Origin: Planctomycetota bacterium
GTDB lineage: Bacteria > Planctomycetota > UBA1135
Assembly (NCBI GenBank): GCA_018671175.1
Contig: JABHIE010000031.1
Coordinates: forward strand, 354,128-418,127
Direction of reading: 5' to 3'
Length of the DNA stretch: 64,000 bases
How positions within the stretch are numbered: the first letter of the stretch is position 1; each line of letters opens with the position of its first letter. The notes under the pieces are model-generated. The model was not told the origin of the DNA, made no database searches, and worked only from the letters and a program-made list of their open reading frames with translations. Shown here one piece after another: positions 53,547-62,249 of the stretch. The translations under genes were made by a program, and so were the position numbers.

Positions 53547-55559
53547 TTAGAGAATATCCAAAATGCCAGAGCTGGATGCCTTATCCACAAGCGTGCTTGT
53601 AGCTGCACGATAGTTAAGGTCGCTTGCAATGATTGAGTTCCAGGGCAGGTTGTCTTTGTCAGCAACCATACCTAAGCCAATCGCCGAGAAGGCCCGTGCG
53701 AGTTTCGTCATCTTTTCGTCTTTCATGGCCGTGATAAGTGGGTCAACAGAACGACGATCACCAATGAAGCCAATTGCCATTGCTGCGGCTGACAAAACGG
53801 CAAGACGAGGCATGCGCTTGCCATCGGGCGAGAGAAGCCCGAGCAGGATATCGACGACCTCGCGGTCTTTCATCAAGCCGAGAGCAATAGAGGCCTGTCG
53901 CAAGAGTTGAGGCTTGCGCTTTGACTCTTGAACGATTTGGGAGATGTAGTCTTTGTACTCTCGGGCAGTCAGCAAGCCAAGTGCAACACTTGCGTAGCCG
54001 CGGTACTCGAGGTCAGAAATCTTATCCATGGATTGCCTTAAAGACTCTTTCGCGCCTTCGTTGGCCATAAGACCAAGAGAAATCGCGTAGGCCGCCTTGG
54101 GTGAAGGTGACTTTGTCTTGTTGAAGACTGCCAAGGTCGTGCTATGGACAAGAGGTGAAACTTGACCACCATTGTCAGCAATACGGAAAGCCATCACGCC
54201 AAGAGCTAGGCCTGCCCAAGGCTTGTAGGCACTCTTGCCTTTTTCTAGTTTCTTAATCAAGAAAGCCGTTACATTTTTGCGCACAGGTGATGTGTCGTCA
54301 GCAGAAGCACCAATGTAGGCAAGTGCAATCGAGGTGAAATTGCGCTCTTGGCGGTCTTTAGCCTTATCGCTGGCTTTGCTGAGAGCTTTGAAGACCTTGC
54401 CAGCGTAGGGCGCATTGCCAGGGGTGAGTAGGCCAAGGGCTTGCACACACGACTGGCGAATCTCTGTCTTGGTCTTAGTGCTAGTCTCTAAATCTAAGAA
54501 AGACATCACTGCGCGTTCTCGTAGTGGTGAGTCATCAGCAGTCTGAAGTAGCAATTTCGCAATCGCGGTGGGGCAGTGGGAGCGCGATAGGAAATCGTGC
54601 GAATCGTCGGCCAAATAGTTGGCGAGCTTATCTGCAAGCGGCGCTGGGTCGTCAAGCTTCAGGAGCCCAATAGCAATGACACATGCAACACGGATGTCTT
54701 TTGCAGGGTCGTCGTCGGTAGATAGGACTTCCCAAAGAGTATTAGCGAGCCGTGCTTGAATCGCAGAGTCTTGCTGGGTGCTGCCCAAAAGGCCTAGACC
54801 GTAAGCGGCGAAAGAACGGGTGCGGACAGGGACGCCAGTGGATTTGCCGACAAGTTTCCTGCCTTGCTCTGACTCTGTGAGCAGTTGCTCAAGGATCTCT
54901 AGCGCTTCAACATTTTGAAGAATGCCTAAGGAGACCCCGGCGGTCTCAGAAATTTCCTGTGAGGAAGAATTCAGTCGCTCGCGGAAGAAAGCAGCCGATT
55001 CTTTGGGTGCAAGACCTGCTTTGGCTAAGGCAATCATGCAGGCACCAACAATGTCTTTGTTGTCGGCTGACTCAAGGGTTTGGTTGAGTGCCGGGATGAT
55101 GCTGTTGAGGATCTGTGACCGTGAAGGTGCCAAAGTGGTGGGCTTGGCGGCAACAGCGCCCAAGCCAGCGAGTAGATCGCCTTCGCCGGAAGTTGTTTCG
55201 GCTTCGTGGACTTTGGCCTTCAGGTTTAGGTAGGCGTCTTTATTGAACTCCCACCAGAATTCCCAAGTAGAGAGGTCAATGCCCGAGGCGGGAGGTGGCG
55301 TGGTTGCAGCAGGTGCAGACGGTGCGCCTGGGGCGGACGGAGTCGATGGAGTCGATGGAGTGCTGGGGGAGCCAGGGGCGGCAGGGGCCGCAGGTGCAGC
55401 GGGAGCTGCGGGGGCAGCAGGTGCGGCGGGGGCCGATGGCGCGCCACCGGCAGGAGGAACCGTGTCACCAGGGCCGCGATAAGTGCCGCCATGAGCCGCA
55501 GCTTCAGGTGCAAACCAGAGGAGAAGCAGGAAGGCAAGGAAAGGAAGGATTTTTTTCAT
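53547..55559 (-). CDS. Exported HEAT-repeat protein with Pro/Ala/Ser-rich linker
   Basis: The 670-residue product has a signal peptide (MKKILPFLAFLLLLWFAPEAAA), a low-complexity Pro-Ala then Ser-Thr-Pro linker at about 35-95, and about a dozen HEAT repeats over residues 130-670, such as ACMIALAKAGLAPKESAAFF and RAVMSFLDLETSTKTKTEIRQSC. No catalytic motif is seen. The low-complexity linker suggests attachment or reach across an envelope layer. A possible promoter (TTGACT/TACACT-like) lies 45-70 bases upstream. Confidence 0.82.
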   Translation of the reverse strand: MKKILPFLAFLLLLWFAPEAAAHGGTYRGPGDTVPPAGGAPSAPAAPAAPAAPAAPAAPAAPGSPSTPSTPSTPSAPGAPSAPAATTPPPASGIDLSTWEFWWEFNKDAYLNLKAKVHEAETTSGEGDLLAGLGAVAAKPTTLAPSRSQILNSIIPALNQTLESADNKDIVGACMIALAKAGLAPKESAAFFRERLNSSSQEISETAGVSLGILQNVEALEILEQLLTESEQGRKLVGKSTGVPVRTRSFAAYGLGLLGSTQQDSAIQARLANTLWEVLSTDDDPAKDIRVACVIAIGLLKLDDPAPLADKLANYLADDSHDFLSRSHCPTAIAKLLLQTADDSPLRERAVMSFLDLETSTKTKTEIRQSCVQALGLLTPGNAPYAGKVFKALSKASDKAKDRQERNFTSIALAYIGASADDTSPVRKNVTAFLIKKLEKGKSAYKPWAGLALGVMAFRIADNGGQVSPLVHSTTLAVFNKTKSPSPKAAYAISLGLMANEGAKESLRQSMDKISDLEYRGYASVALGLLTAREYKDYISQIVQESKRKPQLLRQASIALGLMKDREVVDILLGLLSPDGKRMPRLAVLSAAAMAIGFIGDRRSVDPLITAMKDEKMTKLARAFSAIGLGMVADKDNLPWNSIIASDLNYRAATSTLVDKASSSGILDIL

Positions 55560-55688
55560 GATTAGAGGCTGATGTAGGTGCGCCGTCGTATCGATGCAAA
55601 TAGTGTACCAACCGCTGGCCTAGTCAAACTTGGGTGAGTTGTCGCCTTTCGGTAACATCGCGTCAGGAAGAGGCGTAAATGCAACTTT

Positions 55689-56222
55689 CTAGGGTGTGCG
55701 CGTCTTAGGTAAGAATGCTTGTTTGAACATCAGGGTTGTCCATTCAATCTTAACCAGCAAAACAGGGCTCTGTGAGTCAACTTCTTTATAGACAAGCGTG
55801 TCCCAGACAACCCTTCCGTAGCGTTTGCCGGCAGATGGGTCAGCGCTGGCGATAGTTACTTCTGCGAAGATCCTGTCGTGAGGTCGCGCCGGTTGTAAGA
55901 ATTTTTCAGAACTAGACTCCAGTGCAAGGATATTTGGGCCAAGGAGCCCTTCTTCGTAAGCAAAGCCAGAGGCCATTGCCGCAAGCAGCGTTCCGTGCGC
56001 GATCGTTCCTCTAAAGGGCGTTTTCTTGGCAAATTCGGGGTCAAGGTGGATGGGGTTTTTATCCCCGGAGACATCGGCGTAGCGACGGATTAGCTCCATG
56101 GTCAGTGTTTTGCACGGGCTACGGAAGGCTTGACCAACTTTGAAGTCTTCAAAGGCGAGCTGTGGCTGAGGGGTGGTTTCAGAATTATGCACTTGTTTTC
56201 CACATTGTTTTCCACAATGCAA
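55689..56222 (-). CDS. MaoC-like dehydratase (hot-dog fold)
   Basis: A 177-residue single-domain hot-dog protein. The (R)-hydratase signature is readable as DVSGDKNPIHLDPEFA with catalytic Asp and His, followed by GTIAHGTLLAAMASGFA. Such enzymes hydrate enoyl-CoA or enoyl-ACP in fatty acid or polyester metabolism. The first 10 codons (MHCGKQCGKQ) come from a 12-base repeat, and GTG at 56192 is an alternative start that removes them. It is a single-gene unit between two small AT-rich gaps. Confidence 0.85.
   Translation of the reverse strand: MHCGKQCGKQVHNSETTPQPQLAFEDFKVGQAFRSPCKTLTMELIRRYADVSGDKNPIHLDPEFAKKTPFRGTIAHGTLLAAMASGFAYEEGLLGPNILALESSSEKFLQPARPHDRIFAEVTIASADPSAGKRYGRVVWDTLVYKEVDSQSPVLLVKIEWTTLMFKQAFLPKTRTP
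56193..56216. repeat. Tandem 12-base repeat with DnaA-box-like sequence
   Basis: TTGTTTTCCACA occurs twice in direct succession. TTTTCCACA differs from the DnaA box TTATCCACA at one position in each copy. The copies sit at the maoC start, next to the AT-rich gap 56223-56359. An origin is not claimed. Confidence 0.6.
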
Positions 56223-56359
56223 TCAACAATACCTTAGCAACGCCCTGATTTTTACGCAATAACAGGGCACATTCCGGCTTTCCCCGACAATCGACTTTAC
56301 ATAATAAATATTATCGGACGATGCGCATGGGCTAGAGATTCCCCCTCTTGACTTGTAAA

Positions 56360-57889
56360 TCACTCAGCGGGTTGCTCAGTGCTACCTGGGAGGACTTCTT
56401 TAGGCAAATACTTCGTCATATGGAAAGAGCCTGCCCTCCAGGTGCCGATGAGCAGGTCACCTACCCGAATTAGGGAAGTAGCTTCTTTTGGGACGCACTC
56501 AACCGATGCAGACTGGTCTTGATCTTGGGTGTGAACTCTTATCGGGCTGATCTCGGCGACCTTCGCCATCTGCGTGTTAGCCCCATCAGTAGCCGTCGCG
56601 GCGCCAGAGTTGATGGACACAGCTTTACGGATGCGCTCAAGGCCCTCGTCAGAAAAAGTTTCCAACCACTCTTCGAGTGGCATCCCTTGCTCGACGCAAA
56701 GCCACTTAAGAAAGGGCTGGTAAAGCGCCCAGCGTTGCTCGAAAACCTGTTCCTGAGGCGACTGAATGAGTTGGGTCGTTAGTTTGGCAACAATATGAGG
56801 CCCTGAAGACTGCGGAGTGATTCCATTTGCAAAGGACTTGATCTCTTGCAACTGAGATTCAGGAATAGGGTCGCTGGCTAAGTCAAATAGATAGGCATCT
56901 AAGAAATAGTTGGCGTCAACTAGGTCATCGAGTGGGCCAGCTTCCCCTTCGTCGGTTTGTTCTGGGTCAAGCTCGTCACTTACGCCAGGTGGCAGATTTA
57001 GCTGCGCCTCAAGCATGGCAAAGGCACCCTCGATACTGCCGCCCCGACATCGCAGTTGGTCGAATGCAGTCAGCGCATCAACTGTGCTGGACGAGTCTGT
57101 TGTCGGTAAAAGGGAAGCCGATGCAAGCGCAACTGCGATGCCGCTCTGGAGAGCCTCGAGGTCAATGTTGGACTCGAAGGCGAGTTGATCAATCAACTCT
57201 TGGGCACCATGCTCCTGAGCGATTTGACAGGCCTCTCGCCAGGACCAGCCTGGGAGTGCGTCAACCATGGCTTGAACCTTAAGAACTTGGTCGGTGCCGG
57301 TTGCGCCCGAGTCTGAACTTTGTTGCGCAAGTAAAAGCCGCTCGAGCTGCAGTTGAGAGAGGCACTCGCGAGGGTTCTCGCCTCGGATCCTGCAGATATC
57401 AGCATCAAGAGCAGCAATAAGCCCCTCTTGCATCATGGCTTGTGCACCAGGAAGGGGCTGATATAGGCCCTCTTCATTGAGTGCCAAGCGCCCCACTAGA
57501 AGGAAGTGAGTCGCCTGTGTATCTTCAAATTTAGGATAGGCGGTCTGGAAATTCTGGCCCGTCCAAGAATCAAGCAGCATGGCTTGGCCATTTTGCGCAC
57601 CATTTGGGCGAAAGAGGCCAAGGTTGGCATCTAGCAAGCGCGCCCAAGGTTCGTCGGCTTGAATACTCGCGGGAGCCCAAAAAACAGCTGGTGCTGCACC
57701 AAGGCTCGCTGATTCTCGTTCCAGGAGAAACCACTCTAAGAAGCGTGCCTCAGCACCTTCTTGGAGGCACCAAGGTTCTTGGCGGAGTGCTGATTCCCAC
57801 TCTTGAGTGAGTGCGGATTCGCTTTGAATTCTGGTTTGCAGCTCGTCTAGGAGCTGCAGCAGAGTTGCGTCAAAGGGGCTTTCGTGCAA
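56360..57889 (-). CDS. Uncharacterised acidic 509-residue protein
   Basis: I do not recognise this family. It has no signal peptide or membrane segment, is mostly helical and rich in Glu, Gln and Leu, with an N-terminal stretch MHESPFDATLLQLLDELQT and an FLKWLCVEQGMPLEEWLETF segment near residue 405. The C-terminal 60 residues look like a small beta domain (SLIRVGDLLIGTW). The start is TTG at 57889. No strong ribosome site is seen. It is divergent from the CvpA-like gene with a 29-base gap. Confidence 0.6.
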   Translation of the reverse strand: MHESPFDATLLQLLDELQTRIQSESALTQEWESALRQEPWCLQEGAEARFLEWFLLERESASLGAAPAVFWAPASIQADEPWARLLDANLGLFRPNGAQNGQAMLLDSWTGQNFQTAYPKFEDTQATHFLLVGRLALNEEGLYQPLPGAQAMMQEGLIAALDADICRIRGENPRECLSQLQLERLLLAQQSSDSGATGTDQVLKVQAMVDALPGWSWREACQIAQEHGAQELIDQLAFESNIDLEALQSGIAVALASASLLPTTDSSSTVDALTAFDQLRCRGGSIEGAFAMLEAQLNLPPGVSDELDPEQTDEGEAGPLDDLVDANYFLDAYLFDLASDPIPESQLQEIKSFANGITPQSSGPHIVAKLTTQLIQSPQEQVFEQRWALYQPFLKWLCVEQGMPLEEWLETFSDEGLERIRKAVSINSGAATATDGANTQMAKVAEISPIRVHTQDQDQSASVECVPKEATSLIRVGDLLIGTWRAGSFHMTKYLPKEVLPGSTEQPAE

Positions 57890-57906
57890 AAGATGTCTTG
57901 GTGTTT

Positions 57907-57912
57907 TAGAAT
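57907..57912 (+). promoter_or_regulatory. TAGAAT -10 element of the cvpA-like gene
   Basis: TAGAAT is followed by 6 bases and the ATG at 57919. Confidence 0.5.
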
Positions 57913-57918
57913 GGTGTA

Positions 57919-58467
57919 ATGGATCAAATCCACAATCTTGATTGGCTCGTTGCGGGCATCCTGGCCTATGGTGTCGTAGCGGGGATGGTGCGTGGCTTCT
58001 TACAACAGTTTACTCGCCTGTTTGCGTTGATTGGTGCCCTCCTTTTAGCCTCTTCCTGGAACCCGCTGACCCATTGGCTGGCTACCGTTTATTCTGATCA
58101 GGCAGAAATCTCTGGTCGAGTTCAGGCTGATGTTGAGCTACTCATTTTTCTTCTAGCCTTTGTGGCTTTGCTTTTGTTGAGGCGCACAATACTTGGTTGG
58201 CTTGGCTCCCCCGCCGGAGCTGACGCGCGTGCGGCTGGCGCTCTTAGCGGGCTAGTCGGTGTTGTTTTGCTTTCAAGCTTGGTGCTCGGTCACCAGAAGG
58301 CCCGAATGCCCCACGAAGATTTTTCGGAGTTATTTTTTACTCGTTACTTACATCGGCCAACGGTCGCTGCCCTGAGTTTGTTGCCGAGCTCTCTTGTTCC
58401 GAGCATTGTTTTTGAATCTGAGCATGACGAAAGCAGTCTGCCCGAAAACGAACCTCTCCTTCCGTAG
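57919..58467 (+). CDS. CvpA-family membrane protein
   Basis: A 182-residue inner membrane protein with four predicted helices and the CvpA opening pattern (NLDWLVAGILAYGVVAGMVRGFLQQ). CvpA proteins affect colicin V export and envelope integrity in enterobacteria; molecular function is unknown. The C-terminal 44 residues, soluble and acidic, overlap the convergent gene by 131 bases. Confidence 0.82.
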   Translation: MDQIHNLDWLVAGILAYGVVAGMVRGFLQQFTRLFALIGALLLASSWNPLTHWLATVYSDQAEISGRVQADVELLIFLLAFVALLLLRRTILGWLGSPAGADARAAGALSGLVGVVLLSSLVLGHQKARMPHEDFSELFFTRYLHRPTVAALSLLPSSLVPSIVFESEHDESSLPENEPLLP

Positions 58468-58978
58468 AGTGGTCGAGGGTATATTTTGCAAAAGAGTCAA
58501 CCCACTTTTTGCTAGGCAGACCCTTTCCAGAGTGAGAGACAACCAGAGATCCATCTTTCCAACTCGTTGTTAGCGGCTGCTCATCGGTGCCAGCTCGTGC
58601 GAGACACCAAAGACAAAGAGCTAAACTCGCTAGCGGCTGGGTGATGAGTGGAAGGTTTTCTTGCGCTTCCTCGGGCGTCCCGAGGCGGAGGGCTGCGGCA
58701 AGCAAAACACTTGGCGCTTCTCCTTTCTCGAGTCTCTCTAAAGTTGGTGGCTGATGGAGCATCGCGCGCAGCCAATCAAGCCGCCCCAAAAGAACCAAGT
58801 CTTCATCGAGTCTATTTTGCAGCTTGTTTTCTTCGCTAACTGGAACACCAACCATCGCCCAGCCCAAAATCAGACCACGTACCCCACGCAGGCGGTGGAG
58901 AGTTGCTCGCATTGCCTCGTTGAGCAGTGCAGCGAGCTCGGGGGAGCGATCGTAAAGAGAGGCGTTGGATGCTGACAT
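58337..58978 (-). CDS. Possible degenerate histidine-kinase/phosphotransferase-like protein
   Basis: A 213-residue soluble protein. The N-terminal helices (ELAALLNEAMRATLHRLRGVRGLILGW, LVLLGRLDWLRAMLHQPP) resemble a two-helix dimerisation domain. The C-terminal strand pattern (TSWKDGSLVVSHSGKGLPSKKWVDS) recalls a HATPase fold with the G-x-G turn but no clear N box or ATP lid. A ChpT-like role is a guess. Its last 43 codons overlap the convergent cvpA-like gene, so both frames are constrained. It starts 44 bases after tRNA-Leu. Confidence 0.5.
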   Translation of the reverse strand: MSASNASLYDRSPELAALLNEAMRATLHRLRGVRGLILGWAMVGVPVSEENKLQNRLDEDLVLLGRLDWLRAMLHQPPTLERLEKGEAPSVLLAAALRLGTPEEAQENLPLITQPLASLALCLWCLARAGTDEQPLTTSWKDGSLVVSHSGKGLPSKKWVDSFAKYTLDHSTEGEVRFRADCFRHAQIQKQCSEQESSATNSGQRPLADVSNE

Positions 58979-59022
58979 AGAATAGGTTTAGCAGGACAGG
59001 AGCATAGAAACAAGTTGTGCTG

Positions 59023-59109
59023 TGGTGCCGAAGGGGGGACTTGAACCCCCACTCCCTTGCGAGAAATGGATTTTGAATCCATCGCGTCTGCCGATTCCGC
59101 CACTTCGGC
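59023..59109 (-). tRNA. tRNA-Leu (anticodon CAA)
   Basis: The minus strand folds as a class II tRNA of 87 bases with encoded CCA. The acceptor GCCGAAG pairs with CTTCGGC, the D-arm is TGGCGGAATCGGCAGAC, the anticodon stem ATGGA/TCCAT encloses TTCAAAA (anticodon CAA), a long variable arm follows, and the T-arm GTGGGGGTTCAAGTCCCCC is complete. It reads UUG. Confidence 0.97.
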
Positions 59110-59125
59110 TACTACAGCGACGCAA

Positions 59126-59131
59126 AATATA
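59126..59131 (-). promoter_or_regulatory. Possible -10 element of tRNA-Leu
   Basis: TATATT on the minus strand lies 16 bases before the mature 5' end and just after the hairpin that closes the upstream gene. Confidence 0.35.
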
Positions 59132-59133
59132 GC

Positions 59134-59183
59134 AATGCGCCCCGCAAATCGGAGCATAAAAACTCCTTTTTGCGGGGCGCATT
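59134..59183 (-). terminator. Long hairpin between the beta-helix gene and tRNA-Leu
   Basis: AATGCGCCCCGCAAA at 59134-59148 pairs without mismatch with TTTGCGGGGCGCATT at 59169-59183, and GGAG/CTCC inside form a second stem. It lies 16 bases after the stop at 59199. The T-run after it is weak (GCTATATTTT), so termination is likely but not certain. Confidence 0.7.
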
Positions 59184-59198
59184 GAAGGAATGCTGGAT

Positions 59199-60749
59199 TT
59201 AGAGGATGTCCCCTACCAGAAGGGTGCTTAGTAATTCCGAAGTAAAGTCATAGGCTTGAACATAAACCTTTGAGCCTGTTAGACCTAGCGGCAGCCAAAG
59301 CGAGTTGGTCGCAGCCCCGAAGCCATCGGATGTAATGGTTGGCATGCGGATAATTGGCATTTCAAGTTGGACAATACCGTAACGCGTTAGCAAGGGCGCC
59401 GATCCTTGAAAGGATGCAGCGAAAGCAATTGGGCTATTCGCAACGCAACCTGTGACCGTAAACATTGCAAAATCGTCTGCGACAAGGTTTGTGCCACCTA
59501 AATCAGGAGCCAATACGGCGGGCGTAAAATTGACTAGCCCAAGCGAACTATCGTCGCTTCTATGAAGGATTTGCCCCTCAATTGCATTGTTGCTGGCAAG
59601 CGCCCAATAGTTACGACTCGCAGTTAGGTTGTCGTCGCAATGAATGAGTTGAATGCCACCGAGGTTATTCGCGACAAAATCATTGCAGTCGGCATCGGTT
59701 TGCCCACCAATTTGGAAGTCAATCGCCCAGCCCTGCATGCCAGGCATCTCTTCGCAAACAACACCCCAGTCAAGGTTGGTGAAGTTACTGCGTGAAACAT
59801 GGCCCCGTACATAATTGTGGTAGGAAGGGTCGACCTCAGTATTTGTGTATATCCCGACAGTGTTGGCGCGACCAAGACCATTAAAAGTATTGTCTTCGAA
59901 ATACCCTCGCCCGTTTGAGCCAAGGAAAGTAATGCCGGTTTCACAGTAGAGGAATTCACTTTCAGAAATTGTGACATCTGCATGAAGCACCTCAAGGCGT
60001 GCGCCTTCGCCGCAACGAGCAAAGCGATTGTTTGCCCAAATTAAATCAGCACCATTTTCTTTGCACGCAAATCCGATCATGGAAAGCATGAAAGTGCTTT
60101 CACTGCAGTTCACTTGAGCACCATTGTTGGCTCTTACCCCAGTAGCGCAACGCGTAGTGCTAATATCAGTAAGCTCAACTTGAGAGTCGCTAAAGGCAAA
60201 CCCATTGGCGAGCCCACTCAGATTGCCGTAGATATCTAAGGCACTTGTCTGAGCAACGGCGTGATTGACGCCCCCTACTATGGCGAGGCCTGTGTAAAAG
60301 TAATTCTTAATTTCACAACGAGTCACTTCGAGGCCATCAAAAGAACCGTAGCGATAGTCAGTAACAACGCCGTTGCGGCCATCTGCGCGGAGTGGGAAAC
60401 CAGGGTTGTTGCCATCGAAAACAAGACCATACAAGGTAACATCGTTAGCGCGAACTAAGCAGTTCGTTGAAGATGCCCCTAAATCTAAATTCGGTGCTGG
60501 CCCGCCGGGCGCAGAAGTCGTGGGCATAATCACAACCGAGCCTGGGTCGGTCGCGGCTAGAGTAAGAGACTTGTCAATAACAAGATCTTCAACATAAAGC
60601 CCAGGGGAAATGAGGATGACATCACCGTGGGAGGCCGCGTTAATAGCGTCTTGGATGGAACCAAAGGCGCCATTGCCGCCGTGGCCAGCAGTGAGGGTCG
60701 ATGCGATGAGGATGAGGGGAATAAGCATTGCAATGAGGGCTAAACCCAA
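59199..60749 (-). CDS. Exported right-handed beta-helix protein
   Basis: The 516-residue product begins with a hydrophobic signal (LIAMLIPLILIASTLTAG), then FGSIQDAINAASHGDVILISPGLYVEDLVIDKSLTL, the typical start of pectin-lyase-like beta helices. Repeats with DNxF, NxA and short hydrophobic turns run to about 410. The last 100 residues form a separate beta domain ending STLLVGDIL; similar C-terminal domains occur in secreted planctomycete-type proteins, so it may help anchoring or export (inference). Start is TTG at 60749 or ATG at 60728. TATGAT lies 5 bases before the TTG. Confidence 0.8.
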   Translation of the reverse strand: MGLALIAMLIPLILIASTLTAGHGGNGAFGSIQDAINAASHGDVILISPGLYVEDLVIDKSLTLAATDPGSVVIMPTTSAPGGPAPNLDLGASSTNCLVRANDVTLYGLVFDGNNPGFPLRADGRNGVVTDYRYGSFDGLEVTRCEIKNYFYTGLAIVGGVNHAVAQTSALDIYGNLSGLANGFAFSDSQVELTDISTTRCATGVRANNGAQVNCSESTFMLSMIGFACKENGADLIWANNRFARCGEGARLEVLHADVTISESEFLYCETGITFLGSNGRGYFEDNTFNGLGRANTVGIYTNTEVDPSYHNYVRGHVSRSNFTNLDWGVVCEEMPGMQGWAIDFQIGGQTDADCNDFVANNLGGIQLIHCDDNLTASRNYWALASNNAIEGQILHRSDDSSLGLVNFTPAVLAPDLGGTNLVADDFAMFTVTGCVANSPIAFAASFQGSAPLLTRYGIVQLEMPIIRMPTITSDGFGAATNSLWLPLGLTGSKVYVQAYDFTSELLSTLLVGDIL

Positions 60750-60860
60750 GATTTATCATAATGGAACTTCCTAGAAAGCGCCAATAGAAAATGTAAGCCA
60801 CTTAACGGAGAGCGTGTGGCCGTCGCCCAACCCCTTTGCCCGTAAGGAGTTGCAGGCGTT

Positions 60861-62249
60861 TTAGCCCGTTACGATTTGCCGCCCTTTGAGGGCCATATGT
60901 GCTGTATTCGTCTCTAAATCAGTGGGGGAAAGGCAAATCGAAGATTCTAGCTCAAAAGGGCCTGAGCCAGGGAGGTCGTCAAAACGACCTGAATTTGCAG
61001 CCCATTGTAAATTGCGATGGCTTAAATCTTTGCGTGAAGTCACGATAGAGTCGTGGCCAGACCGATTTTTAAGGGGTGAAAACTCGTCCTGTCGAGTTGC
61101 GAGCTGCACAACAGTGCGCTCGGCGAGAGCCAGCGCGTCAAAGACGAAAGACTCAAACTTAACACCTTGATTTTCAGTGAGGCTGTCTTGCCCGTGCAGG
61201 GCCAAAATCTGCTTATGCGCAAGGTGGAGAGGTAGTTGCGCTTCGGCCATTTCTTGAACGAAGTCAAGTGCGAAAGCATGAATCGCAATGTTGCCCGCCC
61301 GAAATAGAAGCCCCCCATCAGGTGCCCGCTCAGAGCAAAGGTCTTGGGGCATGTCGGAATACTCGATACAAAGTGTTCGTTTGTCGCGGCAAACGAGAAG
61401 CCCAACCTTTTCGGACGGCTCAACCTTTTCAACAACTTTGGCAGACATCTGTGCATCAGCCAATAAGTGTTGGCCAAGGAAGACAGGGTCGCCAATAAGC
61501 GCAAGAGGGTTGTCGACCTGGCAGTAATAGAGTGTGCTTACTCCATGATCTTTAAGCTTTGTTAAAGCTCCACTCGATTTGAGTGCTCGATAAAAACCGC
61601 CATGGCCATCAGGGTTGCGGAAGAGGCGGTCTGGTGCAGCCAAAAGCAGTTGACCCTCAGGGCTCAATGCTGGAAGTGTGCCTTGGCAGGCAAAGTGAAT
61701 GCTGGAAGAACCTAAACCAAACCAATTGCGCTTAGCGAAAAACTCTTTTGTCTCTAAGTCGTTGCCTGGGCCTGTCTGAATCACCCAGTGAACTTCAGCC
61801 TGTGCTAATTCACGAAGCCGTTTAATCTGCCCTGCAAAAATCTGGAATAAACTGGCGCCAGAAATGGGGCTGAGCGGAAAAGCACCCTTCGGGCCATCAA
61901 AACCAAGTCGTGAAGCTTGACCGCCTGCAACAGTCGCAATCGCAATGTCGCCAGACCTATAGGCATCCCAGGCGCACTCTTGTGCGGTCGCCTGGGATGC
62001 CGAAGCTGGCAAGGACGGGGGGTGGAGGTCAGGCGGAGTCAGGCCAGAAACATCGGTTTGAGCGGGGAGCTCGAGCGCGCGTTGCTGCTGCTCAAGAACA
62101 CCAAAGTCAATGGTGGCTAAATCTTGGAGGAACGTAGCTTTTGATGACCCTCTCAGCTTATGGAAAGCTTCAAGTGCCAAGATGAGGCCGCGTTCCTCGA
62201 GAGCCCCGAGGATGGAGCTTTCAGACAAATTAATCTTGACCGTCGCCAA
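60861..62249 (-). CDS. UAP1-type UDP-sugar pyrophosphorylase (probable UDP-GlcNAc pyrophosphorylase)
   Basis: A 462-residue UDPGP-family nucleotidyltransferase of the eukaryote-like type, not GlmU. The UTP-binding signature is AGGQASRLGFDGPKGAFPL; further blocks are PDGHGGFYRAL (compare PNGNGGxY) and YYCQVDNPLALIGDP. UAP1 makes UDP-GlcNAc from GlcNAc-1-phosphate; UDP-glucose or galactose specificity cannot be excluded. It overlaps the preceding small gene by 20 bases and ends the acpP-fabF operon. Confidence 0.88.
   Translation of the reverse strand: MATVKINLSESSILGALEERGLILALEAFHKLRGSSKATFLQDLATIDFGVLEQQQRALELPAQTDVSGLTPPDLHPPSLPASASQATAQECAWDAYRSGDIAIATVAGGQASRLGFDGPKGAFPLSPISGASLFQIFAGQIKRLRELAQAEVHWVIQTGPGNDLETKEFFAKRNWFGLGSSSIHFACQGTLPALSPEGQLLLAAPDRLFRNPDGHGGFYRALKSSGALTKLKDHGVSTLYYCQVDNPLALIGDPVFLGQHLLADAQMSAKVVEKVEPSEKVGLLVCRDKRTLCIEYSDMPQDLCSERAPDGGLLFRAGNIAIHAFALDFVQEMAEAQLPLHLAHKQILALHGQDSLTENQGVKFESFVFDALALAERTVVQLATRQDEFSPLKNRSGHDSIVTSRKDLSHRNLQWAANSGRFDDLPGSGPFELESSICLSPTDLETNTAHMALKGRQIVTG

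Noticed and set aside
55243-55482. A collagen-like reading frame on the plus strand (repeated GAAGAAGAAGADG-type codons).
   Set aside because: It is the antisense shadow of the Pro/Ala linker of the exported HEAT protein, whose minus-strand frame has a signal peptide, repeats and a terminator.
56193-56360. Chromosomal origin next to maoC.
   Set aside because: Only two near-match boxes exist and no replication gene is close, so I report it only as a possible DnaA-related site.
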